From positions 1-10,679 of the forward strand of contig JALQTL010000074.1 in assembly GCA_023260935.1 (NCBI GenBank): DNA of 10,679 nt, read 5' to 3'. Every line of letters starts with the position of its first letter. Within the stretch, counting starts at the first letter, position 1. Of this stretch, positions 1 through 6,180 are shown piece by piece. A model generated the notes under the pieces. That model was not told the DNA's origin, searched no databases, and saw nothing but the letters and a program-made list of their open reading frames with translations. The stretch comes from Paracoccaceae bacterium. Lineage in GTDB: Bacteria > Pseudomonadota > Alphaproteobacteria > Rhodobacterales > Rhodobacteraceae. The translations under genes and the position numbers were made by a program.

Positions 1-959
1 ATACCGGATCGGCGGCGATCGAGGCGTTCCGGGGGCTGGCGAATGTGGATGTTTTCATCCTGTTCCCGCATGGCCGAGTCTCTGCCGTGCAGCGCCGGCA
101 GATGACCACACCCAGCGAAAGCAACGTGCATGCCCTGGCGATGGACGGCGATTTCGATGATTGTCAGGCCCGCGTGAAGGACATGTTCAACGATTTCGCC
201 TTTCGCGACGGGGTGCATCTGGCGGGGGTGAACAGCATCAACTGGGCGCGGGTGCTGGCGCAGGTGGTCTATTATTTCAGCAGCGCAGTCAGCCTTGGCG
301 CGCCGCATCGCGCGGTAAGCTTTACGGTGCCCACCGGCAATTTCGGCGATATCTTCGCGGGCTACATCGCCCGGCGGATGGGTCTGCCGATTGAAAAGCT
401 GGTGGTGGCGACGAACCAGAATGACATCCTGCACCGGGCGCTGACCTCGGGCGACTACAAGACAGATGGCGTGCGCCCGTCGATAAGCCCGTCGATGGAC
501 ATTCAGGTTTCGTCAAACTTCGAACGGGCGCTGTTCGATGCCTATGACCGGGATGGCAAGGCCGTGGCGCAGTTGATGGCCGAATTGCGCACGGGCGGTT
601 TCCATATCAGCCAGGGCGCACTGGAACGCTTGCGGGCGACCTTTGCCTCGGGTCGCTGTTCCGAGGAAGAAACCACCGCCACCATCGCGCGCGAATATGT
701 CCGCACCGGAGAAGTGTTGTGTCCCCACACCGCCGTTGGGGTGAAGGTGGCAAACGGCCATCTGGGGGCCACGCCGATGATTACCCTTGCCACCGCACAC
801 CCGGCGAAATTCCCCGATGCGGTGCAGGAAGCCATCGGCCAGCGGCCCGAGTTGCCGCCCCGCATGGCCGACCTTTTCGACAGGTATGAGCGGATGACGC
901 GGGTTCCCAATGACCTTGGCCGCCTGCAAGCCCTTATCCGCGAAAGGATCGCGCAGTGA
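1..959 (+). CDS. thrC: Threonine synthase, 3' part (5' end lies outside the window)
   Basis: PLP-dependent enzyme that converts O-phospho-L-homoserine to L-threonine and phosphate, the last step of threonine biosynthesis in the cytoplasm. The reading frame (codons beginning at position 3) is open from the left edge, so the gene starts upstream. About 318 codons are present of a usual ~460. The frame opens with residues typical of ThrC around FRGLANVDVFILFPHGRVS, followed by VQRRQMTT. The glycine loop TGNFGDIFAGY (about 331-363) is the PLP-phosphate binding segment of the family, and TNQNDILHRAL and CPHTAVG are further ThrC signatures. The PLP lysine lies in the missing N-terminal part. The GTG at position 45 is an internal Val codon, not a start. 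The TGA stop overlaps the GTG of the peptidase gene by 4 nt. Identification is confident from motifs. Confidence 0.95.
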   Translation, partial: TGSAAIEAFRGLANVDVFILFPHGRVSAVQRRQMTTPSESNVHALAMDGDFDDCQARVKDMFNDFAFRDGVHLAGVNSINWARVLAQVVYYFSSAVSLGAPHRAVSFTVPTGNFGDIFAGYIARRMGLPIEKLVVATNQNDILHRALTSGDYKTDGVRPSISPSMDIQVSSNFERALFDAYDRDGKAVAQLMAELRTGGFHISQGALERLRATFASGRCSEEETTATIAREYVRTGEVLCPHTAVGVKVANGHLGATPMITLATAHPAKFPDAVQEAIGQRPELPPRMADLFDRYERMTRVPNDLGRLQALIRERIAQ

Positions 960-2215
960 GCCTTCAGATCTCGACCCTGCCCAATGGCCTGCGGATCGTG
1001 ACCGAACATATGCCGGGCCTGCAATCGGCCTCTGTCGGGCTTTGGGTGATGGCCGGGGGGCGGCATGAAACGGCGCCGCAGAACGGCATCGCGCATTTTC
1101 TGGAACACATGGCCTTCAAGGGCACCACGCGCCGCACGGCCTTGCAGATTGCCGAAGAGATCGAGGATGTGGGGGGCTATATCAACGCCTATACCTCGAA
1201 GGAAATGACAGCCTATTACGCGCGCTGTCTGGTGGCTGATGTGCCGCTGGCTCTGGATGTGATTTCCGACATTGTGCTGAACCCGGTCTTCGACCCGCGC
1301 GAGATCGAGACGGAACGCCATGTCATCCTGCAGGAAATCGGGCAGGCGCTGGATACGCCCGACGACATCATCTTTGACTGGTTGCAAGAGGTCAGCTATC
1401 CCGACCAGCCCTTCGGACGAACCATCCTTGGACCTTCCGAGCGCGTCAGTGCCTTTGGCCGGGATGATCTGCTGGCCTTTGTCGGCCAGCATTATGGCCC
1501 CGACCGGATGATCCTTTCCGCGGCGGGCGGGGTGGATCACGATGCCATCGTCCATCAGGCGCGGGCCATCTTTGGCGGTTTGCAGCCCATTGGCGGCAAT
1601 GCCCCGCCCGCCGCGCGGTTCATCGGTGGGGAACGGCGCGAGGTGAAGAAGCTGGAACAGGTGCACTTCGCCCTGTCCCTGGAGGCGCCCGGTTTTCGCG
1701 ACCCGGATGTTTACGCCGCGCAGGTCTATGCCATGGCCATGGGAGGCGGCATGTCCAGCCGGCTGTTCCAGAAGATCCGCGAGGAGCGGGGGCTGTGCTA
1801 TTCGATCTTTGCGCAGGCAGGGGCCTATGAAGATACCGGGTCAATCACCATCTATGCCGGCACGTCAAAGGCCGAGATTGCCGATCTGGCGCGGCTGACC
1901 GCAGACGAGATGAAGCGCGCGGCCGAAGACATGACCGAAGCCGAAGTGGCGCGCGCGCGGTCGCAGTTGAAGGCGGGGCTTCTGATGGGTCTTGAATCGC
2001 CATCGAACCGGGCCGAACGCAATGCGCGCATGCTGTCGATCTGGGGCAGGGTTCCCGGCCCGGAAGAGGCTGTCGAGCGCATTGACGCCGTCAGCATGCA
2101 GGATGTGCGCGCCTTTGCCGGTCATCTGGCCGGCGCGCGCTCTGCCCTTGCGCTTTATGGCCCGGTGGCCAAGGCGCCGGGGCTGGAGGCGATCCGCGAC
2201 AGATTGGCCGCCTGA
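956..2215 (+). CDS. pepR: M16-family zinc peptidase (PepR / mitochondrial-processing-peptidase beta-like)
   Basis: A 419-residue protein, a normal length for the bacterial M16B family. It carries the inverted zinc motif HFLEH at residues 47-51 (ligands His47 and His51, catalytic Glu50). The third ligand Glu127 lies 76 residues after His51, inside ERHVILQEI, which is the expected spacing. The C-terminal half has GGGMSSRLF (263-271) and the Arg278/Tyr282 pair in REERGLCYSI, which bind substrate in M16 enzymes. No signal peptide is visible, so a cytoplasmic enzyme is expected. Its physiological substrate is not known from sequence. Start is GTG at 956, with AAAGGA (943-948) 7 nt upstream, overlapping the thrC stop as GTGA. 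This implies translational coupling with thrC. Its own TGA shares one base with the ATG of the next gene. Confidence 0.94.
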   Translation: MSLQISTLPNGLRIVTEHMPGLQSASVGLWVMAGGRHETAPQNGIAHFLEHMAFKGTTRRTALQIAEEIEDVGGYINAYTSKEMTAYYARCLVADVPLALDVISDIVLNPVFDPREIETERHVILQEIGQALDTPDDIIFDWLQEVSYPDQPFGRTILGPSERVSAFGRDDLLAFVGQHYGPDRMILSAAGGVDHDAIVHQARAIFGGLQPIGGNAPPAARFIGGERREVKKLEQVHFALSLEAPGFRDPDVYAAQVYAMAMGGGMSSRLFQKIREERGLCYSIFAQAGAYEDTGSITIYAGTSKAEIADLARLTADEMKRAAEDMTEAEVARARSQLKAGLLMGLESPSNRAERNARMLSIWGRVPGPEEAVERIDAVSMQDVRAFAGHLAGARSALALYGPVAKAPGLEAIRDRLAA

Positions 2216-2799
2216 TGCTGCCCTTTCGCCGCCGTCCGAAGTTGGAGACTGAGCGCATGACCCTGCGCCTGCCCCAGCATCAGGATTGGCGGGCGTGGGC
2301 GGCCTTGCGTCAGGAAAGTGCCGCCTTCCTGACCCCGTGGGAACCGGTCTGGGCCGAGGATCATCTTGGCCGCCGTTCCTTTACCAACCGCGTCTATTGG
2401 GCCCAGCGTGCCGAGGCGCAGGGTACGGCGCTGCCATTCCTGCTGGTGCGGCGGGAAGACGGGGTGGTGCTGGGGGCGATCACCCTGGACAACATCCGCC
2501 GTGGGCCCGCGCAATGTGGCACCATCGGCTACTGGATCGGCGAAAGGTTCAGCCGACGGGGTTACATGCGCGAGGCCATTCAGGCGGTGGTCCACCATGC
2601 CTTCACCGGGCTGGACCTGAGCCGGATCGAGGCCGCCTGCTTGCCGGAAAACGTGGCCAGCAGGGGCGTTCTGGAAAAATCGGGCTTCAAGTATGAAGGG
2701 GTCGCGCAAAGCTATTTGCAGATCAACGGACGGTGGCGCAACCATGTGCTCTACGCCGCCCTGCGGTCTGACCGTCGTGGCCGGACGGATGTGGGCTAG
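2215..2799 (+). CDS. rimJ: GNAT N-acetyltransferase, RimJ/RimL type
   Basis: A 194-residue acetyltransferase of the family that modifies protein N-termini (RimJ acetylates the N-terminal alanine of ribosomal protein S5). Seen in the sequence: an N-terminal strand ETERMTLRLP (11-20); TPWEPVW (40-46), typical of RimJ-like proteins; a beta-bulge strand CGTIGYWIGERF (101-112); the acetyl-CoA pyrophosphate loop RRGYMREA (114-121); and the C-terminal ENVASRGVLEKSGF (145-158), conserved in this subgroup. The ATG overlaps the peptidase stop (TGATG), so it is the third cistron of the thrC-peptidase-GNAT unit. The exact substrate cannot be read from sequence: RimJ is the best subfamily guess, but other small-molecule or protein substrates are possible. 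Confidence 0.88.
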   Translation: MLPFRRRPKLETERMTLRLPQHQDWRAWAALRQESAAFLTPWEPVWAEDHLGRRSFTNRVYWAQRAEAQGTALPFLLVRREDGVVLGAITLDNIRRGPAQCGTIGYWIGERFSRRGYMREAIQAVVHHAFTGLDLSRIEAACLPENVASRGVLEKSGFKYEGVAQSYLQINGRWRNHVLYAALRSDRRGRTDVG

Positions 2800-2910
2800 G
2801 CCGCACAGGGTGGTGAGATTTCGGGCTGGATGACGCATCCGTGATCGGTCGGGGGCGATGAAGCCGGGCGAGGGCATGCTACTTTTCTCCGTATAACCCG
2901 GAGGTGCCCG

Positions 2911-3714
2911 ATGCGACTGACCATCCTTCCCGCGCTGTTCCTTGCCCTTCCTGCCTTTGCGCAAGAGCGTATACCCAGCCACTGTCATGCCATGGCCCGG
3001 GGCCCGGAAACCATCATGCGCGCATCGCTGGGGGCGCCGGTCGAGGCGGATCACGTCAGAATCCGCTACATCGATCACGCCAGTTTCGTGATCGAAACCC
3101 CGGGCGGATTGACGGTTGTTACGGATTACAACGGCTTTACCGGCGGGCGGGACTGGGTGCCCGATGTGGTGACGATGAACAATGCCCATCACACCCACTG
3201 GATCGCCGCCCCCGATCCGCGGATCCCGCATGTGCTGGAAGGCTGGGCCGAGGGGGATGTGCCCAAGGCGCATGAACTTGATCTGGGTGAAATCCTGATC
3301 CGCAACGTGCATACCGACGTGCGGTCCCGGTTTGGGGATGGCGCGCGCAAGAACGGCAATTCGATCTTTGTGTTCGAGGTGGCAGGCCTGTGCATCGGCC
3401 ATCTGGGTCATCTGCACCACCCGCCGGACGAGGCGCAGTTTGCCGCCGTGGGGCGGCTGGATGTCATCATGGTGCCGGTGGATGGCGGCTATACCATGGC
3501 GACGGCTGAAATGGCCGAGGTGGTCAAGCGCTTCCGGTCTTCGGTGGTGCTGCCGATGCACTGGTTTTCGGGCGCCTCGCTGGAAGTGTTCCTGAACGAT
3601 ATGAAGGGCGCTTTCGAGGTGGTGGAAACCGGCTTGCCGGATTTGCAGCTTTCGCTTCAGGATTTGCCGGGGCGGCCCACGATCATGGTGCTGGACCCGG
3701 AATTCCTGAACTGA
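2911..3714 (+). CDS. Exported metallo-beta-lactamase-fold protein with altered metal ligands
   Basis: A 267-residue protein. It has a short signal peptide: MRLT, a hydrophobic core ILPALFLALPAF, and a likely signal peptidase I cut after AFA (residue 17), so it should be periplasmic. The mature part has the UlaG/RomA-like MBL opening IRYIDHASFVIETPGG (51-66). The usual HxHxDH site reads NAHHTH (91-96), so the first His is Asn and the Asp is Thr. The second-shell segment, usually HLGD, reads HLGH (164-167). The terminal PMHW (His217) is kept. His56, His94(93), His96, His164, His167, His169/170 and His217 still give a His-rich pocket. GGAGG at 2900-2904 sits 6 nt from the ATG, which fixes the start. 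It lies 43 nt before the flavoprotein gene and may be co-transcribed with it. Substrate unknown; it could be an atypical metalloenzyme or a non-enzymatic member. Confidence 0.85.
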   Translation: MRLTILPALFLALPAFAQERIPSHCHAMARGPETIMRASLGAPVEADHVRIRYIDHASFVIETPGGLTVVTDYNGFTGGRDWVPDVVTMNNAHHTHWIAAPDPRIPHVLEGWAEGDVPKAHELDLGEILIRNVHTDVRSRFGDGARKNGNSIFVFEVAGLCIGHLGHLHHPPDEAQFAAVGRLDVIMVPVDGGYTMATAEMAEVVKRFRSSVVLPMHWFSGASLEVFLNDMKGAFEVVETGLPDLQLSLQDLPGRPTIMVLDPEFLN

Positions 3715-3757
3715 CAAAGCCCTTCGGGCAGGGTATGAGGCCGGCAAGGAGTGGCCC

Positions 3758-5167
3758 ATGCTGAATACCTGTTCGTCCGACTTTCTGGAAAAACTTGACC
3801 GGGCGCTGCCCGGCATGCTGCGTCCGGTGGCGCCGGCAGATGTGGAAGAGCCGCGAGGCCGCTGGACGGGGCTGGGCGGGGCTGTGGCCTGCCCTCGGTC
3901 AACCGCCGAGGTGTCGCGGATTGTGCAGGCCTGTGCCGAGGCGCGTGTCGGTATCGTGCCCCGGGCCGGGGGCACCGGTCTGGTGGGCGGGCAGATCATG
4001 GCGGCGGGCGCCTCGCCGCTGATTGTGTCGCTGGAACGGATGACGGCACTGCGCGGCGCGTACCCCGACGAAAACGTGCTGGTCGTCGAGGCGGGCATGA
4101 TCCTGCAGACAGTGCAGGAGGAGGCCGGGCGGATCGGCCGGCTGTTTCCGCTGTCGCTGGCTTCGGAAGGATCTGCGCGGATCGGGGGTAATCTGGCGTC
4201 GAATGCCGGGGGGGTGAACGTGCTGCGCTATGGCAATGCGCGCGACCTGTGCCTGGGGGTAGAGGCAGTGCTGCCGGACGGGCAGATATTCAACGGTCTG
4301 AAGCGGCTGCGCAAGGACAATACCGGCTATGACCTGCGCCATCTGCTGATCGGGTCGGAAGGCACGCTGGGGATCATCACCGCGGCCAGCTTGCGGCTGT
4401 TTCCCGAACCTGCGGCATCGGTTGCGGCCCTGCTGGCGGTACCGTCGCCCGAGGCGGCGCTGAGGCTTCTGGCACTGGCAGAGGGGCGGCTTTCGGGGAT
4501 GGTTTCGGCTTTCGAGCTGATCCACCGCACGGGCTATGACTTTCTGGCCGAGACGATGCCCGAGGTGAAGGTGCCGCTTTTGCCGCTGCCGGAATGGTCG
4601 GTTCTGGTGGATCTCGGCTTGCCGCGCGAGATTGCGCCGGAAGAGGCGATGGCGGCGCTTTATGCAGAGGCGGCGGAGGCGGGGCTGGTGACGGATGGCG
4701 TGATCGCGGCCAGCGAGGCGCAGCGCGCAAGCCTCTGGCGTATCCGCGAATCGATCCCGCTGGCAAACCGCCGGATCGGGGCGGTATCGAGCCACGACAT
4801 CAGCCTGCCACTTTCCGAGATTGCGGGCTTCATCCCCCGGGCCATCCAGGCCCTGGCCGGGATTGACAGCTTTCGGGTCAACTGTTTCGGGCACTTGGGC
4901 GATGGGAACCTGCATTTCAACGTCTTCCCCCGTCCCGGCCGGACCCGGCCGGACCATGACCACCAGCGTGACCGGGTGAAGGCTTGTGTGCATGATCTGG
5001 TGCATGCCCTTGGCGGGTCTGTCAGCGCCGAGCATGGTATTGGCCGGCTGAAGGTGGCGGATCTGGAAACCTATGGCGATCCGGCCAAGCTGGCGGCGAT
5101 GCGGGCGATCAAGGCGGCGCTGGACCCTGCGGGGATCATGAACCCCGGGGCGGTCTTGCGGGCCTAG
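3758..5167 (+). CDS. FAD-binding D-2-hydroxyacid dehydrogenase (GlcD / D-2-hydroxyglutarate dehydrogenase family)
   Basis: A 469-residue flavoprotein with the full two-domain plan of the family. The PCMH-type FAD domain holds PRAGGTGLVGGQ (68-79), NLASNAGGVNVLRYGNARDL (145-164) and DNTGYDLRHLLIGSEGTLGI (187-206). The C-terminal FAD-oxidase domain holds SHDISLPLSEI (345-355), the metal/substrate segment FGHLGDGNLH (377-386) and AEHGIGRLK (424-432), in which His379, His386 and Glu425 are the expected divalent-metal ligands. Members oxidise D-2-hydroxyglutarate, D-lactate, glycolate or related acids and pass electrons to an acceptor. PRAGGTGLVGG with the SHD and GHLGDGNLH motifs leans to the D2HGDH/D-lactate side rather than GlcD proper, but the substrate is not decided. 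No membrane segment is seen. AAGGAG at 3746-3751 lies 6 nt before the ATG. The stop is immediately followed by tandem hairpins. Confidence 0.92.
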   Translation: MLNTCSSDFLEKLDRALPGMLRPVAPADVEEPRGRWTGLGGAVACPRSTAEVSRIVQACAEARVGIVPRAGGTGLVGGQIMAAGASPLIVSLERMTALRGAYPDENVLVVEAGMILQTVQEEAGRIGRLFPLSLASEGSARIGGNLASNAGGVNVLRYGNARDLCLGVEAVLPDGQIFNGLKRLRKDNTGYDLRHLLIGSEGTLGIITAASLRLFPEPAASVAALLAVPSPEAALRLLALAEGRLSGMVSAFELIHRTGYDFLAETMPEVKVPLLPLPEWSVLVDLGLPREIAPEEAMAALYAEAAEAGLVTDGVIAASEAQRASLWRIRESIPLANRRIGAVSSHDISLPLSEIAGFIPRAIQALAGIDSFRVNCFGHLGDGNLHFNVFPRPGRTRPDHDHQRDRVKACVHDLVHALGGSVSAEHGIGRLKVADLETYGDPAKLAAMRAIKAALDPAGIMNPGAVLRA

Positions 5168-5208
5168 GGGGGCGCTGCCCCCCACGGATTTCCGCGGGGC
5201 GGAAATCC
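5167..5208 (+). terminator. Tandem GC-rich hairpins after the flavoprotein gene
   Basis: Two perfect inverted repeats stand back to back. The first pairs GGGGGGC (5167-5173) with GCCCCCC (5177-5183) around a 3-nt loop, beginning on the last base of the stop codon. The second pairs GGATTTCCGC (5186-5195) with GCGGAAATCC (5199-5208), a 10-bp stem with a GGG loop. A C-rich run and then TATTTT (5221-5226) follow instead of an immediate T tract. The run CCCCCC at 5211-5216 could also pair with the first G run, giving an alternative fold. The position between convergent transcripts (flavoprotein + and ssrA -) fits transcription termination or mRNA 3'-end protection. Confidence 0.7.
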
Positions 5209-5238
5209 TTCCCCCCGGAGTATTTTGGCCAAGATGAA
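5209..5238 (+). repeat. Putative dispersed intergenic element tail
   Basis: The stretch after the tandem hairpins reads TTCCCCCCGGAG, then TATTTTGGCCAAGATGAAG. From memory, near-identical strings (CCCCGGAGTATTTT then a CCAAGATGAAG-like end) recur at gene ends throughout Rhodobacterales genomes, generally after a G-run/C-run hairpin as here. Only one clear copy lies in this window, so repetition is recalled, not observed here. Confidence 0.4.
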
Positions 5239-5261
5239 GCGCAAGTTTTAAACAAATGCGC
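5239..5261 (-). terminator. Weak candidate ssrA terminator hairpin
   Basis: On the minus strand, GCGCA (5261-5257) can pair with TGCGC (5243-5239) around an A/T-rich 13-nt loop, followed by TTCATCTT. It lies about 25 nt past the last structural stem of the tmRNA, where a terminator is expected. The stem is only 5 bp and the T tract is interrupted, so termination could instead use the convergent hairpins at 5167-5208. Confidence 0.3.
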
Positions 5262-5284
5262 GGGATTTGGCAGGGCTGGGGGAA

Positions 5285-5493
5285 AGTGCCGGATTCTGTT
5301 GCCAGGCTCCGGCGGGCCCCGCCTTAGGCGGCTAAGCGTAAGGACTTAGGTTTCGATACCTCGAACTGCTTACGCAGCCAGAGCCATCGGAGCACGGTTG
5401 TCGTTGGCAACTGTACTTTTGCACCGATAACGGCGGTAGCTCACCGAGCGAAAGCTGGCCTCTTTGAACGTTCGTCGATCCTATTTCGACCCC
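5285..5493 (-). ncRNA. ssrA: tmRNA coding piece (5' acceptor strand, pseudoknot region, tag frame)
   Basis: The minus strand starts GGGGTCGAAATAGGATCGAC, matching the strongly conserved 5' end of tmRNA (acceptor strand followed by a reduced D-arm). A GC-rich pseudoknot-capable stretch (about 5460-5425) precedes the tag frame. After the stop, GCGTAAG/CTTACGC closes helix 5, then CCGCC-TAA-GGCGG and GCCGGA/TCCGGC hairpins follow. Which stem ends the mature RNA is not certain, so the lower coordinate is approximate. Confidence 0.82.
5370..5408 (-). other. tmRNA proteolysis-tag reading frame
   Basis: Codons GCC AAC GAC AAC CGT GCT CCG ATG GCT CTG GCT GCG followed by TAA encode ANDNRAPMALAA. With the alanine carried by tmRNA itself, the added tag would be AANDNRAPMALAA. 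The AANDN start is the conserved SmpB/ClpX-adaptor-side half, and the LAA end is the canonical ClpX/ClpA degron. The resume codon is GCC at 5408-5406. Confidence 0.93.
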
Positions 5494-5517
5494 GAACCCC
5501 CGCAACGCCGGGTGGAA

Positions 5518-5600
5518 TGGTGGAGCCGCCGGGTACCGCCCCCGGGTCCGAGCCGTCTATTACAGGTGCGTTTATCGCCATAGTCCGGGCGAACCCGAAC
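5518..5600 (-). ncRNA. ssrA: tmRNA acceptor piece (3' half of the tRNA-like domain, first in the gene)
   Basis: Reading the minus strand, it begins near G5600 with a CGGG-TTCG-CCCG hairpin. It continues to the T stem CCGGG (5545-5541), loop GGCGGTA (5540-5534) and CCCGG (5533-5529). It ends with acceptor strand CGGCTCC (5528-5522), A5521 and genome-encoded CCA (5520-5518). The 5' end is placed from the promoter spacing, the 3' end from the CCA. The T-loop departs from the usual TTCGANN, which from memory is normal for alphaproteobacterial tmRNA. Confidence 0.85.
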
Positions 5601-5635
5601 AGGAGGAATATAGGCGCGCCGTGGGGGTGCCACAA
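5601..5635 (-). promoter_or_regulatory. ssrA promoter (sigma-70 type)
   Basis: On the minus strand, TTGTGG (5635-5630) and TATATT (5612-5607) are separated by exactly 17 bp. Position +1 then falls at G5600, at the predicted 5' end of the acceptor piece. The -35 shares TTG with TTGACA, and the -10 differs from TATAAT at one base. It lies between the GNAT stop (5655) and ssrA, so ssrA need not depend on readthrough. Confidence 0.75.
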
Positions 5636-5654
5636 GCCCGGATCGGTGGTGATT

Positions 5655-6080
5655 TCAGGAAGGCGATTGCAGAAAAATGCGTTCTGCGGTGGTTTCGACG
5701 GGTTCAAGACCTTCGCGCAGGTAGAAGTTCAGGGCGCGGGTGTTGGGGCGCAGCACGCTGAGGCGCAGCGGCAGGCCGGCGGCGGCAGCCTCTGCCCGGG
5801 CGATGTGAAGAAGCTGTTTGCCAAGGCCATGACCCTGATGGCCGGGGGCGAGGTAAAGTTTGCGCAGGCGCAGATGATCTGGCGTGCGTTCAAGGGTGAG
5901 ATAACCGACGGGGGCGCCATTGCGTTCCACGATCCGGCTGTTTTCCAGATCCGAGCAAGTTGGGTCAGGCGCCGGATGGAACCGGCCCCAGAGGGCGCGG
6001 GCATGAGCGGCCATCACCATGGCTTCAAGCCGGATCATGAAGCCGGCATCCGATCTGTGGGCGGGGCGCAACTGGATCAT
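5655..6080 (-). CDS. Small GNAT-family N-acetyltransferase
   Basis: A 141-residue single-domain GNAT protein. The acetyl-CoA binding core is LRKLYLAPGHQGHGLGKQLL (72-91), in which QGHGLG (82-87) is the Q/RxxGxG/A pyrophosphate loop. It is followed by the C-terminal LSVLRPNTRALNFYLREGLEPVE (107-129), whose Asn113 and Tyr120 match the usual GNAT Asn and Tyr positions. The N-terminal IQLRPAHRSD is the standard first strand. The substrate is unknown. The ATG at 6080 has no clear Shine-Dalgarno, and an ATG slightly upstream (6115) is out of frame. The gene lies between the terminator at 6123-6158 and the ssrA promoter, so it is probably monocistronic. Confidence 0.86.
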   Translation of the reverse strand: MIQLRPAHRSDAGFMIRLEAMVMAAHARALWGRFHPAPDPTCSDLENSRIVERNGAPVGYLTLERTPDHLRLRKLYLAPGHQGHGLGKQLLHIARAEAAAAGLPLRLSVLRPNTRALNFYLREGLEPVETTAERIFLQSPS

Positions 6081-6122
6081 GGCCAGAGCTTCGGCGGCGA
6101 AAGTAACGCGGACATGACGCCG

Positions 6123-6158
6123 AAAAAAGACGGCGCCCGGGGGAGAGCCCGGGCGCCG
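6123..6158 (-). terminator. Intrinsic terminator of the substrate-binding protein gene
   Basis: The minus strand forms a perfect 11-bp stem, CGGCGCCCGGG (6158-6148) with CCCGGGCGCCG (6141-6131), around a 6-nt loop. TCTTTTTT (6130-6123) follows. It begins 22 nt after the stop of the gene at 6181-7233 and should insulate it from the small GNAT gene downstream. Confidence 0.93.
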
Positions 6159-6180
6159 GTACGGAACAGGATCTGGCGGA

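Larger units (their letters stand above)
5285..5600 (-). ncRNA. ssrA: Circularly permuted two-piece tmRNA
   Basis: tmRNA rescues stalled ribosomes together with SmpB and tags the nascent chain for ClpXP/ClpAP degradation. On the minus strand the order is permuted, as in alphaproteobacteria. First comes an acceptor piece with a T-arm and encoded CCA (5600-5518), then a 24-nt spacer (5517-5494), then the coding piece (5493 to about 5285). The two pieces rejoin through a 7-bp acceptor stem: GGGGTCG (5493-5487) pairs with CGGCTCC (5528-5522) using two G-U pairs, followed by discriminator A and CCA. The T stem is CCGGG/CCCGG with loop GGCGGTA. The tag frame is at 5408-5370. The stop lies in a helix formed by GCGTAAG and CTTACGC, and a final stem pairs GCCGGA (5313-5308) with TCCGGC (5293-5288). 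The mature ends are inferred and the 3' end is approximate. smpB is not in the window. Confidence 0.93.

Noticed and set aside
2828..2840. GGATG-ACG-CATCC hairpin after the RimJ-like gene as a terminator
   Set aside because: Only 5 bp with no T tract; no clear terminator is visible between 2800 and 2910.
2892..2897. TATAAC as a -10 box before the MBL-fold gene
   Set aside because: No -35-like hexamer at 16-18 bp upstream, and transcription would start on the ribosome site itself.
2155..4098. 647-codon minus-strand frame opposite the GNAT, MBL and flavoprotein genes
   Set aside because: It crosses several real plus-strand genes and their intergenic gaps, with no recognisable domain; a GC-driven shadow.
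5487..5545. A tRNA gene suggested by the CCA end and T-arm
   Set aside because: There is no anticodon arm. The acceptor partner lies 3' of the CCA, and a tag frame follows, which is permuted tmRNA.
5441..5707. 88-codon minus-strand frame
   Set aside because: It covers the tmRNA gene and its promoter in the same direction; the RNA structure explains the sequence better than a protein.
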